From an uncultured Jannaschia sp. (lineage in GTDB: Bacteria > Pseudomonadota > Alphaproteobacteria > Rhodobacterales > Rhodobacteraceae): 43,651 nt of DNA. The stretch is from positions 1-43,651 of the forward strand of contig NZ_CANLTR010000029.1 of NCBI RefSeq assembly GCF_947494055.1, given 5' to 3'. The notes under the pieces were generated by a model. That model was not told the origin of the DNA. It was given only the letters and a program-made list of their open reading frames with translations, and did no database searches. Shown here in pieces: positions 32,400 to 40,976 of this stretch; positions within the stretch are counted from its first letter, which is position 1; each line of letters opens with the position of its first letter. A program made the translations under genes and the position numbers.

Positions 32400-33473
32400 G
32401 TGACAATGATCGCCAGTGTGACGGTGCGCCGGCTCGACCTTCCGCTCATGCGGCCCTATCGACTGTCCTACCGAACCTTCGAGACGTTTGAACCCTATCT
32501 CGTCGAGGTCGTAGACACGGAGGGTCGCACCGGCTTTGCCGACGCCCACATCTCGCCCGGCTCCAGCGCCGAGACGCGGGAGGGTGGCTGGGCCTTTCTG
32601 GCCGAGCAAGCACCCGCCGCCGTGGGCCGTGATGCGGCTGAGGCGAAGGCAGCGCTACTCGAGGTGGCAGATCGCTCGAAGGTCGCGGCGACGGCCATCG
32701 TTACCGCCATTGAGGTGCTGGAGGACCACCCGCTCCTCGACGGGGACGCCGACGCAGTCTTGCCGCTCCTCGCGCCGGTCAACGCCACCGAGCCAGATGC
32801 GATCCGCCAGGAGATCGCGGCCGGGATCGCGGCGGGGTTCCGCACCTTCAAGGTGAAGGTCGGCAAGGACGTGGAGACCGATCTGGCGCGCCTCGCGGCG
32901 GTGCAGTCCGCTGCGGCGGGCCGCGCGACGCTCAGGCTCGACGCCAACCGCGCGTTCTCCCGCGAGGCGGCGCTGCGCTTCGTCGCGGGTCTCGACCCCG
33001 AGGGCATCGAGCTCTTCGAGCAGCCCTGCGACGCCGAGGACTGGGAGGCCAACAGGGCCGTGGCGGCGGAATCGCCGGTCCCGCTCATGCTCGATGAGCC
33101 AATCTCGACTTTGGCTGACATCGAGCGGGCGGGGACGATTCCGAACGTCGGGTTCTGCAAGCTGAAGCTAAAGCGCTTCGTGAGTCTCGAGAAGCTCCGC
33201 GAGGGCCTCGAGGCGGTGCGCGCCCACGGGATGGAGCCCGTGCTGGGCGACGGCCTCGGCAGTGAGGTCCATTCCTGGCTCGAGGCGAGCGTCGCCCGGT
33301 CCACAATCCGCAACGCCGGCGAGTTCAACGGCTTCCTTAAACCGCGCGACCGCCTCTTTGCCGATCCGCTAAAATTTATCGACGGGGCCGTCCGCCTCGA
33401 TGCCGGCTGGCGTCCCCGTCTCGACGCCGCGGCGGTCGAGCGCCACACCGCCGCGCGCGCAACCCACAGCTGA
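32400..33473 (+). CDS. Enolase-superfamily enzyme (mandelate racemase/muconate lactonising type)
   Basis: A 357-residue protein with the capping domain (MIASVTVRRLDLPLMRPYRL) and a (beta/alpha)7-beta barrel. Catalytic elements are the KxK pair in FRTFKVKVGKD (about 149-153), metal ligands in LRLDANRAF, ELFEQP and LMLDEPIS, and a lysine in FCKLKLKRF. The strand-end GDGLGSE is also typical. This combination is used for racemisation, cycloisomerisation or dehydration of carboxylic acids. GTG at 32400 with GAGG upstream is favoured over ATG 32406. It heads a plus-strand operon with the carboxyltransferase and acyl-CoA ligase, 17 bases ahead. Confidence 0.88.
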   Translation: MTMIASVTVRRLDLPLMRPYRLSYRTFETFEPYLVEVVDTEGRTGFADAHISPGSSAETREGGWAFLAEQAPAAVGRDAAEAKAALLEVADRSKVAATAIVTAIEVLEDHPLLDGDADAVLPLLAPVNATEPDAIRQEIAAGIAAGFRTFKVKVGKDVETDLARLAAVQSAAAGRATLRLDANRAFSREAALRFVAGLDPEGIELFEQPCDAEDWEANRAVAAESPVPLMLDEPISTLADIERAGTIPNVGFCKLKLKRFVSLEKLREGLEAVRAHGMEPVLGDGLGSEVHSWLEASVARSTIRNAGEFNGFLKPRDRLFADPLKFIDGAVRLDAGWRPRLDAAAVERHTAARATHS

Positions 33474-33489
33474 CCAGGAGTTTCCATTG

Positions 33490-35025
33490 ATGGCCCATGA
33501 AGACATTCTCGACGAGCTTGATCGTCGCCGCGCGGCGGCGTGTGCGATGGGCGGCGAGGAAAAGCTCGCCCGACGGCGTGAGCGCGGTACCCTGAACGCT
33601 GAGGAGCGCCTCGACGCACTGATCGACGAGGGCAGCTTCTACGAGACGGGCTTCCTCGGCCGCTCGAGCTTCTCGGCGCAGGCGGCCGGGAAGTCCCCGC
33701 GCGACGGCAAGATCACCGGCTTCGGGACGATCGACGGCCGCGACGTGGGCGTGGTGGTGAACGACTTCACCACGATGGGCGCCTCCACTGGAGCCACCAA
33801 CTCCAAGAAGATCGGTTACATCCGCAAGACTTGCACCGAGAAGGGCATGCCCTTCGTGCATGTGGGGGAATCGACCGGGGCGCGGCTACCCGACGCGATG
33901 GGATCGCGCGGCATGGGCCAGATGCTGGGCAACGACACCACCCAGTTCCGCAGGATGCGGGAGTCGCCTTGGGCGGCAGCCGCGCTCGATACGTCCTTCG
34001 GCTCCTCGGCCTGGCTCTGCTGCTGTGCCGACTTCGCGGTCATGAAGAAGGGCTCGATCATGTCGGTGTCGAGCCCGCGCCTTGTCTCTATGGCTATCGG
34101 CGAGAAGGTCGAGCTCGAGGAGCTGGGCGGCTGGCGCATCCACGCCGAGCAGACCGGTCTCATCGATCAGTTCGTTGACACTGACGAGGAGGCAATGGCG
34201 GCGCTGCGCCGGTTCCTCTCCTACATGCCGGGCCACAACGGCGAGCTTCCCCCAACGGCGCCGGTGGCAGAGGGCTCGGGCGACGACCAAGAGCGAATCC
34301 TCGACATCCTTCCCGAGACCCGAAACCGCGTCTACAATATGAAGAAGATCATCGATGTGATCTTTGACGTCGGCAGCGTCTTCGAGTTCAAGCCCCGGTT
34401 CGGAAAGTCGGCGGTTGTGGCCCTTGCCCGGCTCGAGGGCAAGGTCGTGGGGGTCGTCGCGAATAATCCCCAAGTGGGCGGCGGCGCCCTGTCCGCCGAA
34501 GCCTGCCGCAAGATCATCGACTTCACCGTCCTCTGCGACAGCTTCAACATCCCGATTGTACGCCTCATGGACACGCCTGGATTCGTCGTGGGCACCGACG
34601 CCGAGCGGCGCGGCGCGCCGGGTCATATCATGAACTTCATGAACGCGACCTGCCTGACGACCGTGCCGCAGGTCACCGTGATCTGCCGCAAGGCCTATGG
34701 CCGCGCCTACGTGGCCATGGGCGGCGGGGCTCACAACGATTCCATGATCGCCTGGCCGATGGCGGAAGTCTCGTTCATGGATCCGGTTTTCGCCACCAGC
34801 ATCGTCCACAACCGCACCCCCGGCGACGAGGGCTTCGAAGATGCGCTGATCGAGATTCAGAAAGACCTTGAGATCTGGGACATGGCGACGATCTTCTCCG
34901 CCCACGACGTGATCAAGCCGCAGGAGACCAGGAGTTCCCTTATTCGGATCCTCGACATCCACCAACGCCGACGCTCCGGCGGCATTGGAGACCACCTGAT
35001 GCGCAGCTGGCCGACGAGCTATTGA
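33490..35025 (+). CDS. Acyl-CoA carboxylase, carboxyltransferase subunit
   Basis: A 511-residue carboxyltransferase of the propionyl-/methylcrotonyl-CoA carboxylase beta type. The N-terminal crotonase-like half has RRRERGTLNAEERLDALIDE, GESTGARLPDAMG and SSAWLCCCADF; the second half has VGVVANNPQVGGGALSAEAC, LMDTPGFVVGTDAERRG and AYVAMGGGAHND. It moves CO2 from carboxybiotin to an acyl-CoA. It resembles neither PccB nor MccB exactly in SPWAAAALDTSFGSSAWL, so the acyl group is unknown. Its biotin carboxylase and carrier partner are coded at 38299-39893 on the other strand. The start follows AGGAG. Confidence 0.9.
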   Translation: MAHEDILDELDRRRAAACAMGGEEKLARRRERGTLNAEERLDALIDEGSFYETGFLGRSSFSAQAAGKSPRDGKITGFGTIDGRDVGVVVNDFTTMGASTGATNSKKIGYIRKTCTEKGMPFVHVGESTGARLPDAMGSRGMGQMLGNDTTQFRRMRESPWAAAALDTSFGSSAWLCCCADFAVMKKGSIMSVSSPRLVSMAIGEKVELEELGGWRIHAEQTGLIDQFVDTDEEAMAALRRFLSYMPGHNGELPPTAPVAEGSGDDQERILDILPETRNRVYNMKKIIDVIFDVGSVFEFKPRFGKSAVVALARLEGKVVGVVANNPQVGGGALSAEACRKIIDFTVLCDSFNIPIVRLMDTPGFVVGTDAERRGAPGHIMNFMNATCLTTVPQVTVICRKAYGRAYVAMGGGAHNDSMIAWPMAEVSFMDPVFATSIVHNRTPGDEGFEDALIEIQKDLEIWDMATIFSAHDVIKPQETRSSLIRILDIHQRRRSGGIGDHLMRSWPTSY

Positions 35026-37238
35026 TGGAGACGCCCGTGACGAACGCACGCCCCGTCGACGACATTGTCGATCACGCCCTCGAAAACGGTCATGCTGCCC
35101 TGGACGAAGCCTCCGGAAAGGCGCTTTTGTCCCAGTTCGGAATCCGTACGCCCCGCTCTGAGGTAGTCGACGGCGCTGAGGCGGGCGCCCGGACCGCAGC
35201 GCAGATGCGAGGACCCTTCGTGGTCAAGGTCGTTTCTCGCGAGATCTTGCACAAATCCGACGCGGGCGGCGTTACGCTCGGCCTTGCCGACGCCGACGCC
35301 GTGGCCGCCGCGATCCACGAGATGGAGGCGAAACCCGCCATTCGGGCCGCCGAGGTCGACGGGTGGCTAGTCGAAGAGATGGCGCCCGCTGGGCGGGAGG
35401 TCGTGGTCGGCGGTCTGAACGATCCCGAATTCGGACAGATTATCATGGTCGGAATCGGCGGAATCTTCGTCGAACTTCTAAAAGACGTCGCCTTTCGTAT
35501 CTGTCCAATCGACCGGAACGACGCCTTGGCCATGCTCGCCGATCTAAAGGGAGGGGCGCTCCTGCGCGGAGCCCGCGGCGAAGCGGCCGTCGACGAGAAC
35601 GCGCTCGTCGAGGTGATGCTCGCGCTTGGCGGCGCAGATGGGCTGCTCATGCGGTATTCGGATCGGATCGCCGAGGCTGACCTCAACCCGGTCATTGTGT
35701 CGGCGCAAGGCGCCGTCGCAGTCGACGCACGGTTTATCCTGACGCAGGATCGGCGCCTCGCTCCGGCCCCCGAGGTCGATGGCGCGTCGGCCGCCGAGAC
35801 GTTCCGACCCCTCTTCGAGCCGCGGACGGTCGCCGTGCTCGGTGCCTCCACCAAAGACGTGTCCATCGCCAACACGTTCATCCGCCGGCTTCGGACTTTT
35901 GGCTATGCAGGTCCCATTTACCCGATCCACCCCAAAGCGAAGGAGATCGAAGGGCTCGCAGCTTATCCGTCCCTCGCTGATACGCCCGAACCGGTCGACT
36001 ACGCCTACGTGGCAATCGGCGCCAAGCGCATCCCCGACGCTCTGGCTGCGGCGAACGGACGTTGCCGCATCGCGCAGGTGATCTCCTCGGGCTTCGGCGA
36101 GATCGAGGAGGGTAAGGATCTAGAGCGTGAGCTGGTCAAAAAGGCGAATGCGGGCGGGGTCCGTGTACTGGGGCCGAACTGCCTCGGCACCTATTCGCCG
36201 CGGGGCGGGCTCACCTTCCCGTCGGACGCACCGAAGGAGGTTGGCCGCATCGGCATCGTGTCGCAATCGGGAGGGCTGAGTACCGACATCATTAAGCGCG
36301 GTCAGTGGCGCGGCCTGCGGATGAGCGGCCTCGTGACCGTGGGCAACAGTGCCGACGTGAAGCCCCACGAGCTTGTAGAATACTACTTCGATGATCCGCA
36401 GACCCGCGCCGTGGGGCTATACATCGAAGACGTGCGCGAGGGTCGGGCCTTCTTCGAACTTCTGCGCCGCCATCCCGCGCCCAAGCCGGTTGTTGTACTG
36501 AAGGGCGGCCGCACCGCGCAGGGCCGGATGGCCGCCGCCTCCCACACGGGTGCGCTGGCCGGCGACGACCGTGCTTGGGAAGCGCTGGCCGCGCAGCTTC
36601 CCGTGGCGCTTGTCACAACCGTTGACAGCTTCATTGATGCGCTCCTCGCGCTGCAGCATTATGCGCTTCGCCCTGCAAAGCCAACGAACTCAGTGGTGCT
36701 GTTCGGCAACGGAGGCGGCGCGAGCGTATTGGGAACCGATGCCTGCGTCGACTACGGCCTGTCCCTGCGCCCGTTCGAGGGACGGACGCTCTCTCTGCTC
36801 GAGGGGATGGGCCTGCCGCCTGGAACCAGCGTGCTCAACCCCATCGATACGCCGGTGCGCACCCTGCAAGAGAAGGACGGATTCGTCGCGGGCGAAATCC
36901 TGGACACGGTTCTCGAGCACGGCCGGCCTGACGCGGTCGCCATGCATCTGAACCTGGCCGCCTTCGTGGGACGGGGCACGGTCGATCCCATCGGAAACCT
37001 CTTCTCGATGATCGAGGAGGCGATGGAGAAGTTCCCCGGCACGGCCCACATGGCGCTCGCCTTGCGCAGCGACGGCTCGCCCGAGCTGGACGAGACGCGC
37101 CGCGCCTACCGCGCGCGCGCCGCCGCGATCGACTTGCCGATTTTCGACGAGATCCCGGCGATGGCCCAGGCGCTTGCCACGGTTGGTCACTTGGAGCGGC
37201 GTCTGGGCGCGCGGGCCGGATCTCCCGTGGGCACCTGA
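35025..37238 (+). CDS. NDP-forming acyl-CoA ligase (acetyl-CoA synthetase-like), beta-alpha fusion
   Basis: A 737-residue fusion of an N-terminal ATP-grasp part (KVVSREILHKSDAGGVTLGL, EEMAPAGREVVVGGLNDPEF) and C-terminal CoA-binding and ligase parts (RTVAVLGASTKDVSIANTFI, RVLGPNCLGTYSPRGGLTFP, GIVSQSGGLSTD, AAASHTGALAGDDRAW). Such enzymes make an acyl-CoA from an acid, CoA and ATP or GTP, with ADP/GDP release through a phosphohistidine. The ATP-grasp domain comes first, the opposite of the more common order. It starts inside the stop of the carboxyltransferase (TGATG), so activation and carboxylation are coupled in one operon. Confidence 0.92.
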   Translation: METPVTNARPVDDIVDHALENGHAALDEASGKALLSQFGIRTPRSEVVDGAEAGARTAAQMRGPFVVKVVSREILHKSDAGGVTLGLADADAVAAAIHEMEAKPAIRAAEVDGWLVEEMAPAGREVVVGGLNDPEFGQIIMVGIGGIFVELLKDVAFRICPIDRNDALAMLADLKGGALLRGARGEAAVDENALVEVMLALGGADGLLMRYSDRIAEADLNPVIVSAQGAVAVDARFILTQDRRLAPAPEVDGASAAETFRPLFEPRTVAVLGASTKDVSIANTFIRRLRTFGYAGPIYPIHPKAKEIEGLAAYPSLADTPEPVDYAYVAIGAKRIPDALAAANGRCRIAQVISSGFGEIEEGKDLERELVKKANAGGVRVLGPNCLGTYSPRGGLTFPSDAPKEVGRIGIVSQSGGLSTDIIKRGQWRGLRMSGLVTVGNSADVKPHELVEYYFDDPQTRAVGLYIEDVREGRAFFELLRRHPAPKPVVVLKGGRTAQGRMAAASHTGALAGDDRAWEALAAQLPVALVTTVDSFIDALLALQHYALRPAKPTNSVVLFGNGGGASVLGTDACVDYGLSLRPFEGRTLSLLEGMGLPPGTSVLNPIDTPVRTLQEKDGFVAGEILDTVLEHGRPDAVAMHLNLAAFVGRGTVDPIGNLFSMIEEAMEKFPGTAHMALALRSDGSPELDETRRAYRARAAAIDLPIFDEIPAMAQALATVGHLERRLGARAGSPVGT

Positions 37239-37278
37239 GACGTACAGATCCGGGCGGCGCCGGACGCCTGCTTGGATC

Positions 37279-38154
37279 TCAAAGACCGGTTTTCTGCCGG
37301 AAGGTCTCTGCCTGTTCGGGGGTGAAACACGCTAGGCGCAAGTCGCGAAGGTACGGGCCGAAGGCCGCTTCGATCTCTCCGCCGAAGCGCGTACAGATTT
37401 CCGCCATGTAGTAATCATGGCGAATGAGGGATTCCGCTAGGTTTACGATCGGCCGATTGGAGGTATGGACCGCCCGTACCTGTTCTGTGACGTGGGCTGT
37501 TAACATCGAACCGTGATCGACGGCGATGGTGAAGAGGTTGTCCGTACTCCCCATTCTCAATCCGTTGCCCTCGTGGATGTAGGTTCGGCAGCGCGGTCCG
37601 AAGGTGAACCGCTTCGCATCCGGCCCGTAGACCACGATTAGCATCTCCACGCCGCGCTCACCGGCCTCAGTCAGGCTGTCGATATGACGGGCGAGAATAT
37701 CGTCGGCCGCCTTGATCATCAGCGACTCGCGGGCGTTGACGATCAGTCGGTTGACTTTTTCATGGATCGAGCTGTCGCCTGTCAGCGACCAGACCAACTG
37801 ATCGTCGACCGGCGCCGCCATCTCCGATAGACGAACGCTTACGTCGTTGCAGAGCGCCGTAGTCTCCCGTGCGATGGACCCCAGCAATTCCTCGGGCGGC
37901 GTCGCGACATAGCGGGCGGGGCTTTCGCTGACGGCGAGCACGGCGCCCCGTTGCGCGAGCGCCTCCAGCGCGTTGTAGGTGTTGGGCCGCGGCACGCCGG
38001 CATTCTTCGACAGCTCGTACGCCGTGCCGGGCTTTCCCTGTCGGACGAGCTCGATGTAGATGCGCCCTTCGTAATCGGTGAACCCCAAGCGCCGCAAATC
38101 CGCCATAAGATCGTCGGGCGCAGCTTGTACGCGCAATGCCAAGTTGCTGCTCAC
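37279..38154 (-). CDS. TrmB-type transcriptional regulator
   Basis: A 291-residue regulator. A winged helix-turn-helix lies at the N-terminus: DLRRLGFTDYEGRIYIELVR, then YELSKNAGVPRPNTYNALEA. The C-terminal part resembles the TrmB sugar-sensing region (phospholipase-D-like fold) with ARESLMIKAADDILARHIDS and GVEMLIVVYGPDAKRF. The GTG at 38154 was chosen because GGAGG sits six bases before it; an earlier GTG (38166) lies on that site. It sits between the ligase and the carboxylase genes and is likely the regulator of the island. Its operators may be the inverted repeats at 32326 and 39949. Confidence 0.82.
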   Translation of the reverse strand: MSSNLALRVQAAPDDLMADLRRLGFTDYEGRIYIELVRQGKPGTAYELSKNAGVPRPNTYNALEALAQRGAVLAVSESPARYVATPPEELLGSIARETTALCNDVSVRLSEMAAPVDDQLVWSLTGDSSIHEKVNRLIVNARESLMIKAADDILARHIDSLTEAGERGVEMLIVVYGPDAKRFTFGPRCRTYIHEGNGLRMGSTDNLFTIAVDHGSMLTAHVTEQVRAVHTSNRPIVNLAESLIRHDYYMAEICTRFGGEIEAAFGPYLRDLRLACFTPEQAETFRQKTGL

Positions 38155-38298
38155 ATGGACCTCCACGTCGTATCAGATCTACTGAAAGAATAGCATTCCA
38201 TTACCGTACAACGCCCAGATCGCGGCGGGAGGCAAGAGCGCCGTGCGCGAGGGCAGAGAGCCCGCCGCCGTCGGTCTACCGGATCGGAAACCCGTCTC

Positions 38299-39672
38299 TC
38301 ATCCCTTCGCGGCGGTCAGCCTCTTGACATTGTCGTCGACGAAACCGGTATAGACGGCGCCGCTGCGGAACCCCGCATCCTCTAAACAGGCGATCAGGAA
38401 GTCCCGGTTAGTGTGGATACCCTCGACCCGGACGGCGCGGAGCGCCGCTAGCGCCGCCTCGCAAGCGGCCATCCGGTCCGGGCCGTGAACGATCAGCTTC
38501 GCCAGCATCGGATCGTAGTAGGTCGTGACCACGTCCCCTGCTCGGTAACCGCTTTCGATCCGGAGATCTTCGCCCGCCTCGGGCAAGTCGAACACGTCGA
38601 GCGGGCCAGGGCTCGGCATGAACATCTTCGTCGGGTTCTCGGCATATAGGCGGCATTCAATAGCGTGGCCATGCATCTCGATCTCGGCTTGGTCGATGCC
38701 GGTCAGAGCCCCGCGGGCCAGATCAATCTGCATCGCGACGAGATCGCGATCAACGATCATCTCGGTCACCGGATGCTCAACCTGGATGCGTGTGTTCATC
38801 TCGAGAAAGAAAAACTCGAAGCTGTCGGCGTCGACGATAAATTCGATCGTGCCGGCGCCGCGGTACTCGGTTTCCTTGCAGAGCGCGAGCGCCGCCTCAG
38901 CCATCGCGTCGCGCGTCTCTGGGGGCAGGCCGGGGGCAGGGCTCTCCTCGATCACCTTCTGGAATCGCCGCTGCACCGAGCAGTCGCGCTCGAAGAGATG
39001 GATCGCCGTGCCGTCCCCGAAACCGAAGACCTGGATCTCGACATGGCGGGCCTTGGGCACGAACCGCTCGAGAAACACTGTCCCGTCGCCGAACGCTTTC
39101 TGCGCCATGGACTGCGTGGCGGTGACGGTCTTCTCTAGACTCTCTGGCCCGTCGACTCGACGCATGCCGATCCCGCCGCCCCCGGCGGAGGCCTTCACTA
39201 GAAGCGGATAATCGATGACGGCGGCGGCCCTGTCGAGGTCTTGGATATCACCGATGGCGAAGCGGCGGCTTCCCGGAACAACGGGCACGCCTGCCCGTTC
39301 GGCGATTTCGCGTGCACGCTGCTTGTCGCCCATGGCGCGCAAGGAGTCCGGATGCGGGCCGATCCAGATCAGACCCGCCGCCTCGACCGCTTCGGCGAAT
39401 TCGGCGTTCTCTGACAGGAACCCATATCCCGGATGCACCGCGTTCGCGCCGGCCGTCCGCGCTGCGTCGATTACCCGGGCGCCGTCGAGATAGCTGTCAC
39501 GGGCAGGCGCGGGTCCGATCGGCACGGCAGTGTCGGCGTCGGCGACATGGGCCGACCCCGAATCTGCCTCCGAATAGACGGCCACAGTCCGCAGCCCCAA
39601 CTCGCGCGCGGAGCGGATGATGCGGCGCGCAATCTCGCCCCGGTTTGCGACAAGCAAACTCTGCATGTTCAT
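38299..39672 (-). CDS. Acyl-CoA carboxylase, biotin carboxylase subunit
   Basis: A 457-residue ATP-grasp biotin carboxylase. N-terminal LLVANRGEIARRIIRSAREL, the glycine-rich ATP loop KASAGGGGIGMRRV, FLERFVPKARHVEIQVFG, LFERDCSVQRRFQKVIEE and the signature LEMNTRIQVEHPVTEM are all present. It carboxylates biotin on the small carrier protein using bicarbonate and ATP. It has no carrier domain of its own; that is coded by the preceding gene, whose stop overlaps this start by one base. The enzyme would complement the carboxyltransferase at 33490-35025. Confidence 0.94.
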   Translation of the reverse strand: MNMQSLLVANRGEIARRIIRSARELGLRTVAVYSEADSGSAHVADADTAVPIGPAPARDSYLDGARVIDAARTAGANAVHPGYGFLSENAEFAEAVEAAGLIWIGPHPDSLRAMGDKQRAREIAERAGVPVVPGSRRFAIGDIQDLDRAAAVIDYPLLVKASAGGGGIGMRRVDGPESLEKTVTATQSMAQKAFGDGTVFLERFVPKARHVEIQVFGFGDGTAIHLFERDCSVQRRFQKVIEESPAPGLPPETRDAMAEAALALCKETEYRGAGTIEFIVDADSFEFFFLEMNTRIQVEHPVTEMIVDRDLVAMQIDLARGALTGIDQAEIEMHGHAIECRLYAENPTKMFMPSPGPLDVFDLPEAGEDLRIESGYRAGDVVTTYYDPMLAKLIVHGPDRMAACEAALAALRAVRVEGIHTNRDFLIACLEDAGFRSGAVYTGFVDDNVKRLTAAKG

Positions 39673-39893
39673 TAGACCTCGATCCGGGCGACGACAGTTC
39701 CTTCCGTGACGACATCCTCCGGCGACACCAGGATCTCAACCAGCGTCCCGTCTTCGGGGCTGGCGACCGGAATCTCCATCTTCATAGATTCGAGGATCAT
39801 GATCGGGTCGTCCTCGCTTAGAGCTTGGCCGATCTCGGCCTCGATCTTCCAAACATTCCCCGTGATGTCTGTCTTGACGTCGATGGTGGGCAT
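39672..39893 (-). CDS. Biotin carboxyl carrier protein (small, stand-alone)
   Basis: A 73-residue biotinyl/lipoyl-fold protein. The biotinylation motif is ILESMKMEIPV with Lys 38 as attachment site; ESMKM replaces the classical EAMKM. The flanking beta-strand pattern IGQALSEDDPIMI and VVTEGTVVARIEV fits. ATG 39893 follows CAGGAG. It is the shortest form of BCCP, without the usual Pro/Ala linker. It is the first gene of the minus-strand carboxylase operon and needs BirA and imported or made biotin, matching the bioMNY operon nearby. Confidence 0.92.
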   Translation of the reverse strand: MPTIDVKTDITGNVWKIEAEIGQALSEDDPIMILESMKMEIPVASPEDGTLVEILVSPEDVVTEGTVVARIEV

Positions 39894-39948
39894 CGCTTGC
39901 TCCTGAATCGGCAAATTCCCGGTTGACCTCCATAATATCAATCCCTGA

Positions 39949-39969
39949 TAGTTGTTGCAAGTGCAACTA
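39949..39969. promoter_or_regulatory. Operator-like 21-bp inverted repeat (site 2)
   Basis: TAGTTG and CAACTA face each other across nine bases. It lies in the divergent 120-bp gap between the biotin carrier and uspA-like genes. Total length equals that of site 1 (32326-32346) and both contain GCAACTAC. A further nearby dyad, TATCA and TGATA around 39937-39951, may be part of the same control region. Confidence 0.5.
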
Positions 39970-40013
39970 CCCTAGGGCGGCATTTTCGCAGCTGCTGAAA
40001 GGAGGAACGCCGC

Positions 40014-40838
40014 ATGGCTCTGAAGAGTATCCTAGCCGCCTATGTCGGGGACGCTGCTGGCTCGGGTGGGTTGATGTTGGCAAGCCACATGGCCCGGAAG
40101 TACGATGCACATCTGACAGGAGTCGTTTGGCACGGACCAAGTCCGCTCGAACACCGCTTCCATCGTTACATCACTAAAGAAGTTAGAGATGCGATCAGCT
40201 CTCGCGAAGACGAGATCGTGGCCGGCATACGAGCTGATTTTCAGTCGAGGATCAGCGATGAGGGGCTCGACGGCCGGGCGCATTTCATCGACCTGAGAAG
40301 CGACAGCGATTTCAGCTTGGCGAGCTGCGCGCGCAAATACGACATCACCGTGATCGGTCACCGCGCCTCGGCGCTCGGGCGCAACCAGTTCTCAGTCCGG
40401 CCCGACGTCGTGGCGCTCCGCAGCGGCAAGCCGGTCGTCGTGGTCCCTCCGGCCTTCGACCCTGCGAAGCTCGGAACGCGCGCCCTTGTCGCCTGGGATG
40501 GCAAGCGGTCGGCCGCGCGGGCCCTCGGCGACGCACTCCACATCCTGGCCACCAAGGAACAGGTCACCGTCCTCACGATCGGCGAGCCCCCGGCCGACGA
40601 GTTGGGCGACGGACCGGTGGACCTACTCGCTCGCCACGGCATAAGCGCCGAACGGCTCATTCGCCCCGAGGCCTCGGGCGGTGTCGCGGCGACCATCCTC
40701 GCAGCCTGCGCCGAGACACGGGCGGGCCTTCTAATTATGGGTGCCTACGAACACAGCAAGTTTGCCGAGGATCTCCTTGGAGGTGTCACACGGAATATCC
40801 TCAACGCTGCCGAACTGCCGATCCTCATGTCTCATTAG
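40014..40838 (+). CDS. Universal stress protein, UspA family
   Basis: A 274-residue protein with two Usp-type halves. The first is diverged (MALKSILAAYVGDAAGSGGL). The second keeps the ATP-binding pattern: ALVAWDGKRSAARALGDALH at its start and GAYEHSKFAEDLLGGVTRNI, which resembles G-2x-G-9x-G(S/T). Usp proteins help in stress or act as ATP-dependent regulators. The ribosome-binding site is AAAGGAGG. It is divergent from the biotin carrier gene and may be co-regulated with the carboxylase. No function in the pathway can be read. Confidence 0.88.
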   Translation: MALKSILAAYVGDAAGSGGLMLASHMARKYDAHLTGVVWHGPSPLEHRFHRYITKEVRDAISSREDEIVAGIRADFQSRISDEGLDGRAHFIDLRSDSDFSLASCARKYDITVIGHRASALGRNQFSVRPDVVALRSGKPVVVVPPAFDPAKLGTRALVAWDGKRSAARALGDALHILATKEQVTVLTIGEPPADELGDGPVDLLARHGISAERLIRPEASGGVAATILAACAETRAGLLIMGAYEHSKFAEDLLGGVTRNILNAAELPILMSH

Positions 40839-40976
40839 GAGACGTCGAACTGATTTAACACCAATATGGCAGAAATGGCGATCTCGCTTAGATGGCGCCT
40901 ATTTGAGAGGCTGTGTACGAAGTTACGAAAGGCGCCGCTTGTTAAAGCTGTGCTGCGCCGGCCTAGACACGTAAGA

